Position numbers and translations under genes: made by a program | The notes under the pieces: generated by a model | What the model saw: only the letters and a program-made list of their open reading frames with translations | What the model was told of the DNA's origin: nothing | The model's database searches: none | DNA from: Guillardia theta CCMP2712 | Lineage: Eukaryota > Cryptophyceae > Pyrenomonadales > Geminigeraceae | Assembly (NCBI RefSeq): GCF_000315625.1 | Contig: NW_005434617.1 | Span: 245,917-309,916 of the forward strand | DNA length: 64,000 bases | Reading direction: 5' to 3' | Shown: piece after piece, positions 43,248-53,900 of the stretch | How positions within the stretch are numbered: the stretch's first letter is position 1 | Layout: each line of letters starts with the position of its first letter

Positions 43248-44274
43248 TCAGGAGATGCTGAGAAGTTCTACTTCAAAGATGAGAGTGCTGTTAGGAGGGA
43301 TCTCAGGAGGCGATCCTCGTTTGCCGTAACCCAACCTGCCATGACGTATCAAGCCCACATCCCTGCTCTCCCCTCCTCCTCAACCCCTCCCGCATGTCTT
43401 CCCCTCCTCCCTCCTATCCTCCCCCTCGCCTTCCTCCACTCCTCTCGCCTCCTCCTCCTCCCTGCCCTCCTCCTCCTCCTCTCCTCCCATGCACCAACTT
43501 TGGAGGGATGGTGAGCTTGCGTTTGCCCCCTTTCTTCATGCCCTTCACGCCTCGGTCCCATCCCTTGATCACTTCCCCGGCATCGATCGTGAACTTGAAC
43601 CGGCTCGACGCGTCAAACTGTGTCCCGTCCTCCAACCTCCCCACGTACTTCATCGTTACCGTGTCCTGCGACTCTGCAGTCTTTCCTTCCCCCACCTTCA
43701 TGTCCTCCACCACCATCTTCTCTTCCTCAGGCTCCTCATACTCCTCCCCAGGAATACTGTAGCTGCTCTTGTTCTGCACGAGCTTCCCGTTTGCCACGGC
43801 CTTCTTCAGCACCTTGAGGACAAGAGTGTTGTTGTCCACTCCTGTGCTTGCTTTCACAAACTTCTTGATGTACACGAGGCTGCTGCCGCTGCCGATTGGA
43901 AGTCAACTCAAAAGAAGATCTGCTCCGGATATGGCACTCCCATTTCCATCATCAAAACCATCATCACCATCATCACCATCATCACCATCATCACCATCAT
44001 CACCATCATCACCATCATCACCATCATCACCATCATCACCCTCTCAATCTCAATCTCAATGTACATCTCCATCTACATCTCCATCTACACATACTTCTAC
44101 ATCTACATCTACATCTACATCTACATCTACATCTACATCTACATCTGCATCTACATCTACATCTACATCTACATCTACATCTACATCTACATCTACATCT
44201 ACATCATCTCACCTCTTCTTCTTCTCTTCTCTGATCGCTCGCTTGATCGTTTCCAGCAAATCCTCCTTAGCCAT
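43248..44274 (-). CDS. linker-histone winged-helix/FKBP prolyl isomerase fusion, 3 exons
   Basis: Exons: 44274-44213, 43879-43499, 43335-43248; 176 aa; phases agree. Residues 1-65 match the histone H1/H5 globular (H15) winged helix: [17 protein letters not shown], then [32 protein letters not shown] and the wing strand SSYSI. An acidic hinge ([10 protein letters not shown]) links to a complete FKBP domain at about 80-176. Active-site residues are present: Tyr99, Phe109-Asp110 in TQFDAS, Val124-Ile125, Trp128 in GWD, Tyr151 in LGYG and Phe168. FKBPs catalyse prolyl cis-trans isomerisation; the H15 domain binds nucleosomal or linker DNA, so a chromatin-located isomerase is likely, comparable in role to nuclear FKBPs that use other DNA- or histone-binding modules. 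The histone domain is completed only by splicing exon 1, across an intron full of tandem repeats. Confidence 0.85.
43955..44207. repeat. (CATCAC)n and (ACATCT)n in FKBP intron
   Basis: Two adjoining hexamer arrays, CATCAC to about 44035 and ACATCT from about 44060, occupy intron 44212-43880 of the H1/FKBP gene. On its sense strand they read GTGATG and AGATGT. Confidence 0.95.
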
Positions 44275-44634
44275 TATCCCGACGACCTCAGCCAACCCCA
44301 CCCCTACCCCCTCTTTTTCCTTCAGACACCACCCACATTTATACTTCAAACTCACCCCCCAAGAACAGCCCAAGGACCCACCCCACAGAGATAAGGCCTT
44401 GCAAGGACCTTTTATCAGCATGCAGATAGCAAGGGAACAGATGGGAACAAGTGCGAGAGAGGAGGAGGAGAGGAGGAGAGGAGGAAGAAGAAGGGGACAA
44501 GAGAAGGAAGAGGACAAGGAGGAGGAGGAGGAGATGAGGAGGAGGAGGAGGAGAGGAGAAGCAGGAGAAGCAGGGGGGGGCGGGGGAGGAGAGGAGAAGA
44601 GGAGGACGAAGACCAGGAGGGGAGCAGAGGAGGA

Positions 44635-44665
44635 CGAGGACGAGGACGAGGACGAGGAGGACGAG

Positions 44666-44701
<36 letters not shown>

Positions 44702-44712
44702 GATGAGGACGA
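44635..44712. repeat. (GAGGAC)n
   Basis: A GACGAG/GAGGAC hexamer array in the divergent spacer between the H1/FKBP and TMEM164-type genes; 44455-44630 is also GA-rich. Confidence 0.9.
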
Positions 44713-44900
44713 GGGGTGCTTGAAAGGAAGGCGAGCTTCCTTGTGGAGTACCAAAGATTGGGAAGGAGGAAAGGAGAGATCGTCCTGCCGCAGACACCCT
44801 TGAACGGATCCCCTGACTTGACATGCTTGTCTCTCACCCCAATATGCAGGAGGAGGAGGGAGAGAGAGGAGAGGAAGCAGAGAAAGCGCGAACCTACATC

Positions 44901-47160
44901 ATGAACATTGTGGACGATTTTCTCACTTGGGGGGGAGGTACTGCCCTGACCCACCAGCTTCTAACTGACTCGATCATGATGAAAGACTTGCTGTTCAAGT
45001 TCCGTCCAGACTTCCCCTTCGAACGTCCCACAAGGTCAGCACGCGTCCCGTCGTTGCACTCATGACAGCGATCTCCCAGCTCTATCCCAGCCTCTTGGTA
45101 CATCAGCCCCAAGCAGACTTTCGGGGAACTGGTTGTGTGGAATCTCTTCTTCTGGACGCTGACTTACGTGATCTTCATGGTGAGTTGACAAGCCTCGCCA
45201 TGCTCGTCTCACGCGCATTGGCTGCAGAGATGCGACTTTAGGAGGAGGCTCGGCCTTCCGAAACATGGCGTGAGGAAAGTGACGTATGGAGACGTGTTCT
45301 TGGGGTGAGGAGCGAGGGAGAGTGACCGGAGGGAGGGGGGAGGAAAGGAAAGCAAGTGGAAGAGTGTGTGGGAGGGAGGGAGGGGGGAGGGAGCAGAGGG
45401 GAGGAGGGAGGGGGGAGGGAGGGGGAGTATGCGCAGATGGTTCACCAGGTACTTTCAGGACACAGGTATTGGCGAGCTTGCTGTGGGTACTCTACTATAA
45501 GTACCTCACCAACACGGTCGTCTACATCCTCCAGCCCTGCCACCTCGTCTCCATGTGAGATGGGACCGGTCCTGCTTCCTTGCCGCTGCTGATGACTGGA
45601 GGTAGCATGCTAGTCTATCTCTTCTGGTGCAGGGACATCGCGCACGGTGTGAAGAGGGAGAAGACTGAAGTCAGCGCCTGACATCCTCCTTCTCCTCCTC
45701 TCCTCCTCCTCCTCTCCTCCTCTCCTCCTCCTCCTCTCCTCCTCTCCTCCTCTTTCCTCCTCCTCTTCTCCTCCTCCTCGCAGGCTCGCTAATCTTCTCC
45801 ATGTTCACGCACATGAATGTTGGGACGCTCCTCGCCCTCGGTGTGTTCAGCTCCTTCTGTCNNNNNNNNNNNNNNNNNNNNNNNNNNNNNNNNNNNNNNN
45901 NNNNNNNNNNNNNNNNNNNNNNNNNNNNNNNNNNNNNNNNNNNNNNNNNNNNNNNNNNNNNATTCAATTTCTTCGTCCTCCACGTCCTCCTTGCTGTTGC
46001 TCCTCTGCACTTCGAGTGGCAGGAGGTGCTGCCTCCCTCCTCTTATCTCTCTCTCTCCTCCTCCTCTCTTCCCTCCTCCTTCCTCGCCCGGCTTCTGACT
46101 CATTTTCTCCCCGCTTCCCCTCCCTGCTCTCCCTTCCCCCTCCTCTACCTGCTCTTGTTCTCCTCCTTTCTCGTCCTGTTCCACTTGCTGGCTGAATGGC
46201 TCCTTGCAGTCGTTCCCCTTCAAGAAGGGACTGTTTGCTGTCACGGTGAGAAGCGAGTCGAGAGAAGAGAGGAGGAAGCAAGCGGAGAGAGGAAGGAGGG
46301 GCGAGCAGTGAGTTTGAGGGGGGGAGGAGGGGGGGAGACAAGGGAAAATTACTTATGACAATGGGAGGAAATGATGGAGCAGGAGCAGAGAGAGGTGAAG
46401 GAGACGGAAATTCAAAGAAGGGGCAGCAGCAGCAGCAGAGGCAGCAAAGGCGGCGGCAGCGGCAGCGGCAGCGGCAGCAGCAGCAGCAGCAGCAGAGGCA
46501 GCAGTAGCAGTAGCAGCAGCAGCAGCAGCAGCAATGTTTTCGTTTTCATCCTCACGAGGGAGTAGATGGGTTTTGCTCTCCTCGGCATCTTGCACTGGAC
46601 CATCCTCCTTCCAGGTGACAATAGTCTCCTCCTGCCCACCACCGCCCTCCCCCCATTCCCTCCTCCTCCTCCTCCTTCTCCTCCTCCTCCTCTGCCTATT
46701 CGTCCACATTCGTGACGAATGAGGCTCAGTGTCCATCCTCGTCGGCAACAACATCAACTACATGATGAGTCCTCCCAAGGGGCCCCTGCTCTGGTTTGGT
46801 AAGGAGGGCGAGGAGGACGAGAGGGAAAGTTTTCTCATGTGTCGAGCAGGCGATCACTACAGATCAATCCAAACGTTCGGAACCTACCTCCTCCTCCTCC
46901 TTCCCGGTGAGACGTTTTACATCAGCCCCCACCATCTTCGTCATTTGTATCCTCCTCGTCTCCTCCGCTCACTCCAGCTCAGGGCTGCTGTTCCCTGCCA
47001 TGGTGGACTTGGCAAAGAGGATGTCGGGGAAGGTGAGGGAGAGGGTGGGAGTTGGGGAGGGTGATGTTTGCCCAGTGGAGAAGACAGAAGTCAGCGTGAG
47101 AGAGGATGGGAAGAAAGACGGAAAGCACAAGATGAAGTATGTGAAGCAACCCAAGGACTC
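44901..47160 (+). CDS. TMEM164-family multi-pass membrane protein, about 12 exons
   Basis: Exons: 44901-45034, 45080-45179, 45228-45304, 45459-45554, 45606-45646, 45784 into the 100-N gap, 45962 to about 46030, 46210-46245, about 46566-46614, 46730-46798, 46850-46906, and 46983 onward. The 3' end near 47160 is unresolved because the frame stays open into a Pro/Ser repeat. Diagnostic stretch: TNTVVYILQPCHLVS, matching the TMEM164 signature where human has NPCHLVT. Hydrophobic helices follow: MLVYLFWC, FTHMNVGTLLALGVF, FFVLHVLLAVAPL, GFALLGILHWTILLP and FGTYLLLLLPG. Human TMEM164 is reported to be an acyltransferase making polyunsaturated ether phospholipids, with a Cys active centre; the Cys of PCH is conserved here. 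Several exons are under 60 nt and the gap hides at least one boundary. Confidence 0.75.
45862..45961. other. 100-N assembly gap
   Basis: Exactly 100 N, a conventional scaffold-gap length, inside the TMEM164-type gene. Frames printed across it are meaningless. Confidence 0.99.
46422..46536. repeat. (GCAGCA)n/(GGCAGC)n
   Basis: CAG-type imperfect repeat in an intron of the TMEM164-type gene. Confidence 0.85.
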
Positions 47161-47310
47161 TCCTCCTCCTCCTCCTCCTCCTCCTCCTCCTCCTCCTCCT
47201 CCTCCTCCTCCTCCTCACTCACTCACTCACTCACTCACTCAATCACTCACTCACTCACTCACTCACTCAATCACTCACTCACTCACTCAATCACTCACTC
47301 ACTCACTTCT
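47161..47310. repeat. (TCC)n then (CACT)n with periodic CAAT
   Basis: TCC tract to about 47216, then CACT tetramers interrupted by CAAT at several points. It lies between the TMEM164-type gene and thioredoxin m. Confidence 0.93.
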
Positions 47311-47386
47311 CGTCCCAACATGCATCTTCTCCCTCTTCATCTTCGTCATATCAAGGGAAGGTCGTGTTTCATTCCATAACATCCTG

Positions 47387-48102
47387 TCATGTCAACTTCT
47401 GTGCCAACTTCGCCTCCAACGTGCTCTTGGGCACTGCTCCGATGATTGTATCCAGCTTCTCTCCATCCTTGAACAGCATCAGCGTTGGGATACTTCTGAT
47501 CCCATACTCCGTTGCCGTCTCCTGGTTCTCGTCCGTGTTGATCTGAACCAACTTCAGCTTCCCCTTGTAGTCTGCCGCGATCTCGTCCAGGACGGGCTTG
47601 ATCATCCGGCACGGCCCGCACCATGGCGCCCAGAAGGAGACCAGGGTCGGCACTGCGGATTCCCAGTGAGACACAGCAGCTGGGGTAGCAGGAGGAGGAG
47701 AAGACGGGGAGAGGGGGTGGAGCAAGGCTGAGGGGTTGAAGGGAAAGGAGAGGGGTAGAAGGGAAGCGACTTGGAGGCGAGACGTCGTGGAAGGAATGCG
47801 GAGGTCGAGGACGTGAACGAGGAGGGGTGGGAGCGAGAGAGAGGGAGGGAGAGGTAAGGGGTAGAGGGAGGGGGGGTGGTACCTTCAGAGTCAAGCACGA
47901 GGTCCTTGAATGAAGCGTCTGTCGCGTCCGTGCATGACATGCGAAGGGAGAAGGGAGCCGTCCTGACCGTCTCCTGCTGCGATCTGCACACTTGCTGCGT
48001 CGCATGCGGCACTTGAAACGGGGCGCGAAAACTCGTACGGAAGGCGGTGGACTGATTTAGAGTTAACGCTAGCACTGCTAGCAGGAGGCTGAGACGCAGC
48101 AT
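47387..48102 (-). CDS. trxM: thioredoxin, plastid m-type, two exons
   Basis: Exons 48102-47883 and 47652-47387, 161 aa. The intron (about 230 nt) has T/C-rich sense strand and joins in phase 1 so that [13 protein letters not shown] is continuous. The active site is WCGPC at 84-88, followed by [18 protein letters not shown], the cis-Pro loop [10 protein letters not shown] and [14 protein letters not shown]; these are m-type features. The leader [20 protein letters not shown] ends before Phe21, the plus-one Phe typical of signal peptides that send proteins into complex red-lineage plastids, followed by an Arg/Ser/Phe transit region. It reduces disulfides of plastid enzymes using electrons from ferredoxin-thioredoxin reductase. 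The ATG at 48102 is chosen because it opens the signal peptide. Confidence 0.92.
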
Positions 48103-48524
48103 CTGCAACCTGGTGAGCAAGAGATGAGAGGAGGAGAGAGTCTGGTGCTGGTTTCGATTGCTACATGCTCTCTACAGGCATTGGCTCTCCAGAGTCAAGT
48201 GCCCAACCAGAAGCCACGTTAAGTTCTTAGTTGCTGACCAAGGTTTCTCGTCTAGTCTCCTCTTCAAGTATTTTCTCGTCTCTGATCTCATGGCTTTCAT
48301 TCTCAGTCCACGTTTTCCTGAATGCTTCAACCCATCTCGTGCATTCTCGGCATCTGCGCTTATTGTCCACCTGCGCACTCATCGCCTTCTCCCTCTTCGC
48401 ACACTTCGTTTCCTCAACCTGACCCTCCCTCATCTAATCCCGGCACTCGTCCTTGTCCTCTCCTCCCGATCGTCCTGCTCCTCCTGTCACTCATCCTCTC
48501 GTCGTCTTCAAGTAATCATCATTA

Positions 48525-48595
48525 CTCTCCTCCTCCTCCTCCTCCGCCTCCTCCTCCTCCTCCTCCTCCTCCTCCTCCTCCTCCTCCTCCTGCGT
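48525..48595. repeat. (TCC)n microsatellite
   Basis: Near-perfect TCC tract upstream of thioredoxin m, on the strand opposite to its transcription. Confidence 0.93.
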
Positions 48596-48894
48596 GGGCT
48601 TCTCGATTCATTACATCATCTTCCACCCCATTCGCTTACCCCACCCCACCTTGGTGCCATCACAACTTTCATAACCCTATCATTCACATACCGGACCCCT
48701 TCTCAGACTACCTCCACCCACTAAGTTTGAATAATACCCCTCAGAATTACTCATATTTCCCTGCCATTACCCATACATATTGATGATTCCCCGCAATATG
48801 ACCCTGCCTGTCAAGTAGTGACCCCCCATACTTCAAAAGTACCCCTGCTTTCAGCGAAATAACCCCCATTCCCAGATTCCTTACAGCCTAGCCT

Positions 48895-49575
48895 CGATAG
48901 TTGAGTGGGGATGAGGCTTCCACGGAAGCCTCCGGACCGTTCAACACGGTTGTGAAACCGGGCCGGGCCGAGTACGGTAGTACGGCGGTCGGTGACCGTG
49001 GCACTCAGTCAGTTGGGCCGGGCCCGGGGGCCGGTCACGCCGTCGGCCGGTCCGGGCTCAGTCACCCCGGCGTCCGGCGGTGCGTGCGGGGCCCGGCCCA
49101 GACGGCCGCATCATCCGGCGGATTCGATTGATCCAATTGCAGCGAAAGGTGACTCTGTGACCGTTCGAGTCGCGGCACAGCCTGGGCTTGCCAACTGAAA
49201 GTTGTGAGCCCGCCGTCAGGGCCCTGCCCGGGCTGGCGACCGTACCGTGGCACGGACCGTCCGAGGCACTCGGAGTGCCAGTGGCACCGGGCCGCCGCCT
49301 CAGGGCCTCGCGGCGCCGCACTGTGCGATACTATGATAGGCACTGTCACAGTGACGCCCCGGCGCCGCTGAGAGAACTCAGGCTGCATCACTGTCATGTA
49401 CTCAGGCTAGGGGGCGCGGCTGTCACCGTGTGTACTACCTGTGACAGTTGTAAAGTCGATGTCTGAGTCTCCGACGCGCCGGGATCGGATCGAATGATAC
49501 TACTGATCGGAGCCTCGGAGCCCGGCGGCCGGGCCGCAAGTCAGTAGCCTGGAGTCCGGCGGCGCCCGGCTACTG
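48895..49575. other. GC island C
   Basis: Abrupt rise in GC, with GGGCCGGGCCGAGTACGG, GTCACCCCGG, GGACCGTCCG and ACGGTAGTACGG words. The right end reverts to AT-rich DNA near 49585. Frames of around 100 codons are open by composition only. Confidence 0.72.
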
Positions 49576-49666
49576 ATAGTACTCAAAACGGTTTCTTGAC
49601 GGTTACATTTCATAGGAGGTCTTAGAAGGATATACGGGCGTATGACCTGATACAAGACGAAGAGCC

Positions 49667-50842
49667 ATGCAGTTTGCTAGCCCAACAGCGGCAAAGCTGG
49701 CGGCGTGTGCGGGGGTTCCGATCCTCCTCCTCCTCCTCCTCCTCCTCGACCGTACTCCCTCCCCCAGTCTCCTCCTTGCGAGGTCGCATGCTTCACTTCG
49801 CTCTCCCTTCATGGCGAGACGGGCGGTCGGTGGTGCTAGGATGCAGTCGCTTCTGCTTCCATGGTACGAGACCGTGTCGGTGGGAGATGGCACAGGGCCG
49901 GAGAGCACGAGCTACTGGAAGGTCCCACCGCAGACCTCACTTCGAGGAGGGTTCCCGGCTCCCCCCAACAACTTCCAGGTGAGCTGAGTAGCGGTGCGAG
50001 GGCAGCAGTCCGTCTGACCCCTGGCAGGATCCCACCATCTGGAATGCCGACAGCGTGTTGAACGGTGGGAACAAGGAATGGTCAGAGGAGGATGCAGCTC
50101 TGCATGCCTACAACATGGTAAGAAGATTCGCGGCTGATCCGCTCGTTGCCCCCTGATGGCGTCATGCAGCAACGGTGGAGGAACAAGATCCTGGACGAGC
50201 AGGTCGAGAAGCAGGAGAATATGTGGAACCTCATGAACCGAGCGGACTTTTGCGACAGATACTGTGGGGGGGACAGAGGTAGAGGCTGCTGCAGATGCTG
50301 CTTGCTTGTCGCCCGCTCACCTGCTCTTGTAGACTGGGGTAACATGTGCTATCGCTGCCACGGATGGAACGAACTCAGGTCCGACCACCGGACTGCCACG
50401 TTGAACCATGCGGAGAAGGTGAGGAGTCGGAGGGGGCAGCGATTGATGATGATAACGTGGCTTGTGATGAACCGATGAGGATGTAGAGGTTGGGATGAAC
50501 ATGATGAAGGTGTGAAAGCAGTTGTCTGAAATTGAGATGATACAAAAATCGATCCGATAGACAGACAGACAGACAGACAGGATGAGGAGGAGTCAACGAT
50601 TGCTCTAGTACTGATGTAAGTATCTTCAGCAGGGTGCCAAGGGTGACAAGGGGAGCGACAAGCAGAGCAGCAAGAGCAAGAGCAAGGAGGAGCTTGCCAA
50701 GAACCTCAGGAAGCTCGCGGACGATGCCATCAAGGCCCTGGCCGACCTCGACGCTCCTCGCACGGAGGCTGGGAAGGAGCTGGAGGAGAAGACGGCGGAC
50801 AAGATGCAGAAGATCCTCCAGTCGATCAAGAAGGAGAGCTAA
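49667..50842 (+). CDS. putative secreted or organelle-targeted protein, 5 exons
   Basis: Exons: 49667-49978, 50028-50117, 50170-50278, 50333-50418, 50630-50842; 269 aa; phases agree and the first introns are about 50 nt. The N terminus has a hydrophobic run (AACAGVPILLLLLLLLD) followed by a Ser/Arg-rich stretch, consistent with a signal peptide or bipartite organelle leader. The central part is Trp- and Cys-containing: QRWRNKILDEQVEKQENMW, ADFCDRY and the pair CYRCHGW, perhaps a metal site. The C-terminal exon encodes a charged helix (KSKSKEELAKNLRKLADDAI to SIKKES). No family is recognised. The leader contains a TCC repeat read as poly-Leu, so its length may vary between strains. Confidence 0.65.
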
Positions 50843-50960
50843 GGGAGGGCACTAGGGAGCCATGGGTACTGAAACATCTTGTTTGAGTCGTTTTCTTTTG
50901 CTGTGTGTATTCTTACATTACATAATTTACATCTTTGGAGCTGCTGCTTCGCTGTTGCTG

Positions 50961-53900
50961 CTACTCTGTGCGAGGACGCTTCTCTCCCCTCTCCTCCTTT
51001 CCCTCCTCTTCTCGCTCCCTTCCCTTGCCAGACGAGCCTTCATCGCACTGCTTCGTACCTTCCTCGCCAGTCGCTGTACTGCATGCAGCACACGCGTCTC
51101 TTCTTCCTTCCTGTCCCTTCGCTCCCCTCGTCTCCTCAGAAGCTGCTTCAACCATTTTCTCATCCTCCTCTTCCTCCTTCCTTCGCAACTTCTTTTCAGT
51201 CTGCCCTCCATCCTCCTGCTCGTGCGCTGCTTGCTCAATTTCCTCCTGCTCTGTTGCGTCCACTTTGGCTGCCATGTTCGTGTCCAGGCTCGTCCCTGTT
51301 GTGCTGGGCTCTTGTCGCTCGTCCATGGCCTCCTTCTCCTCTACCTCCTTCGTCCTCACCGTCTTCTGCACTTCCTCACCCCGTTCATACTCGGCCGCAC
51401 CTTCCGGGCGTGTCTCCACCATGGGATCTCTGGAAGTCGTGCAAGGATCGTGCCGGTCCTCTGGCAGAGAGTGCTGTGCTCCAGAGCTCGATGGCTCCTC
51501 CTCTTTCCCTTGTTTCTTCTCTTTCTCTTCAGCCCCGGCGCGCGGCATCGAAGCTCCCGGATCCCCAGCAGGCACTTGGCCAGATGAAGTGACTGCAGCA
51601 ACGGGCACGTCATCCTCCATATCATTCTCCTTGGTAATCGTTAGAGCTTTCGCGTTCTCGTCCTTCGCCTTCTCCTCTTCCTCCTCCGTCTTGGGCTTGT
51701 CAAGAACTGCAGTTTTCGCGTCTTCAGTCTTCTCCGTTGCCTCCTGCTGCTCTCCTGGACCCTCAGCTGTCTTTCCTTCTTGCAAGTCCTTGAGGGTTGG
51801 CGACTCCTTCGCGCTCTCCTCCTCTCCCTCCTTCCGCATTCGCTCAGCCCCTTCCTTGGAGATTTCCGTACCATCCTTAGACTTGCACGCGCCAGTCTCA
51901 TCGCTGGCGCCTTGAACTCTCCCGTCCTCCTCCATCGGATTCGCCCGACTCTCTCCCCTGCAGTCATCCCCCGAAACTGTTCCTTGCTCCGAGGCGCTTG
52001 GAGGCGAGATGATCTCATCGATCCTTCCAGTGTGAGCAACGGGCGGGACAGCAGGAGAGGCTGACGAGCTGCACCAGGCAGTCAAGAAGCAGGCGGCCTC
52101 GTTCCATCCACTACCTGACTCCCTCCTGCATCAGCAGCTCCACGCGCCCCCCCTCGAGGTCCGACGAGGACGATTCCTGCATGTCTGTCAAACTTCACAG
52201 CCTGATCATCAAGGCACATCTTTCTCTTCTCCTCCTCTCCCATCCCTCTATCGTTTCAGCTCTCACTATCGTCCTTCATAGACCCGCATCGAAGGACCCC
52301 ACGCACATCAACTCAAACTTCACACGTCTTACCTTGACAACGCTGTCGGTCCCCTTCACCAGCCATGCTGCGTGTTCCCTGCCATTTCCTATGGCTTGTT
52401 TGACTCCTCCCTCAACTGAGAACATCTGCCCAGCGGACACACTCTCCTCTCCCATCTGCACAGGCTGGGGACCGTCGGAGCTCTCGGCGAGCTCAACGGG
52501 AGGGAGGAGGGGAGCTACTCTTAGGGATGCCACAGCAACCTCGTCCATCCCCTTCACAGCTTCTCTAAGCATCGGTTGACCAAACACCCTCCATCTCACC
52601 TGCGATTCATTCTCCAGCTCCATCCCCTGCAGCTCCCCCAGCTGGCCGTTGACAGGCGTGCCCCTCATCTTCAGCTTCTCGATTAGGACAGCTCGCTTCT
52701 CCGGCTTGCCGTCCTCTGCCAGCCAACTTTCATCTCCTTTCCTCCCAGTCCTCGTCCCTACCTGCCCGGCCGTTTGCGCCGTCAGCACCTTCGCCCTCCG
52801 CAATCTTGAAGGTGCAGACGTGCCCTTTCTTGATCTGACCGCACCTCCCGCACCTGTACGCATTCCTGTCGCCCCAGTTCAGCACAGCAGCTTTGACAAT
52901 TGACGCATTCTGCCTGTTTGCAGCAGCCCGAGACTCCTCGTCCGAGCTCGGCGTCCAGGTGTTACGCGCAAGCAGCGGGTCATCCACAAGAAGACCCTCC
53001 AGCTGAGACCGAGGGAGTTGACTCGAGGCCTGAGCTGCCAACTCTCCGAGGCAACCAGAGCTCCTGACAAAGTTGGTTGGCATCGCTTGGCTGGAAGCTG
53101 CAGGTCATGACAGGATGCGTCAGAGGAGGGCGGACCTTGACGACGATGCTTGGTAGGCCTGCAATGCTGAGCTGAGCTGATTCCCGTCGGTAAGACCCTG
53201 AGACTGCAACGAGCTCGTGTCTGTGGAGTTGCCCGTCGCTGCCTTGTCTTGGAAACTCTCGTCCTGACCACTCGTTATGCTCGGGGTAGGAACGCAGCTG
53301 GCGGCTCACAGAGATCTTGAAAGGCTGAGCTGGATTTGACGGATTTTGGGAATGTGATTTGGAAGAATGCCATCTAAGGGGAGGTGAGAGAAGCAATACA
53401 TAGAGATACGATGTCTTACTTCGGCGTGTCCGACGCAGATTTGGACTTCTCCCCATCGTTGACATGTTTCTGAACAGAGTTGTCTTTCCCTTCACTGGAA
53501 ACATTGCCTTCCTGTTTCGTGCCAGCATGAGGAATGATGGTATGGAGTGGAGTAATCAACACAATCTACCGCTGCAGCCTGATCGGCGTTCGGTTGTTTC
53601 CCTGACTTCCTCTTGTTCTTCCTGCGAGAACCAGCTCGTTATACACAAACAACACCATCCATGTGAAAGCTTGCTCACCTGTTCGGAGCCCCTTGCGCTT
53701 GTTGCTGATGATTGTTGGGATGACCAACAGGTCCAGCTACGAAACGGAACAATGAGGAGACAGCCGCATGGACATGTTCAAGGTATCACCTCCAGCATTG
53801 TTTGGATTGTTTGCAGGAGCTGTGTATGCTCTTGAGGAGATACCAACCGTCAGGCTCACAACAGGACTGAGACTCGAACATACTTGAGGCTCACTCCGAA

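Larger units (their letters stand above)
48103..49666. other. divergent spacer with TCC repeat, C-rich patch and GC island C
   Basis: 48525-48595 is a (TCC)n tract. 48640-48890 is C-rich (CCACCCCACCTTGG, GACCCCCCATAC, AGTACCCCTG). 48895-49575 is GC island C. No gene is seen. Confidence 0.6.

Noticed and set aside
43955-44040. CATCAC array as a possible CRISPR or binding-site array
   Set aside because: A plain tandem hexamer without spacers, in a eukaryotic intron.
43769-44394. Long Ser/Pro and poly-His or poly-Ile frames over the hexamer arrays
   Set aside because: The arrays are inside the intron of the H1/FKBP gene; the frames are repeat artefacts.
46796-47731. 311-codon frame running from the TMEM164-type gene into the thioredoxin gene
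   Set aside because: Frame is carried open by TCC and CACT repeats; only its first part belongs to TMEM164-type exons, the rest is antisense to thioredoxin m.
49058-49466. Frames of up to 111 codons in GC island C
   Set aside because: Same composition effect, with no start context, splice sites or codon preference.
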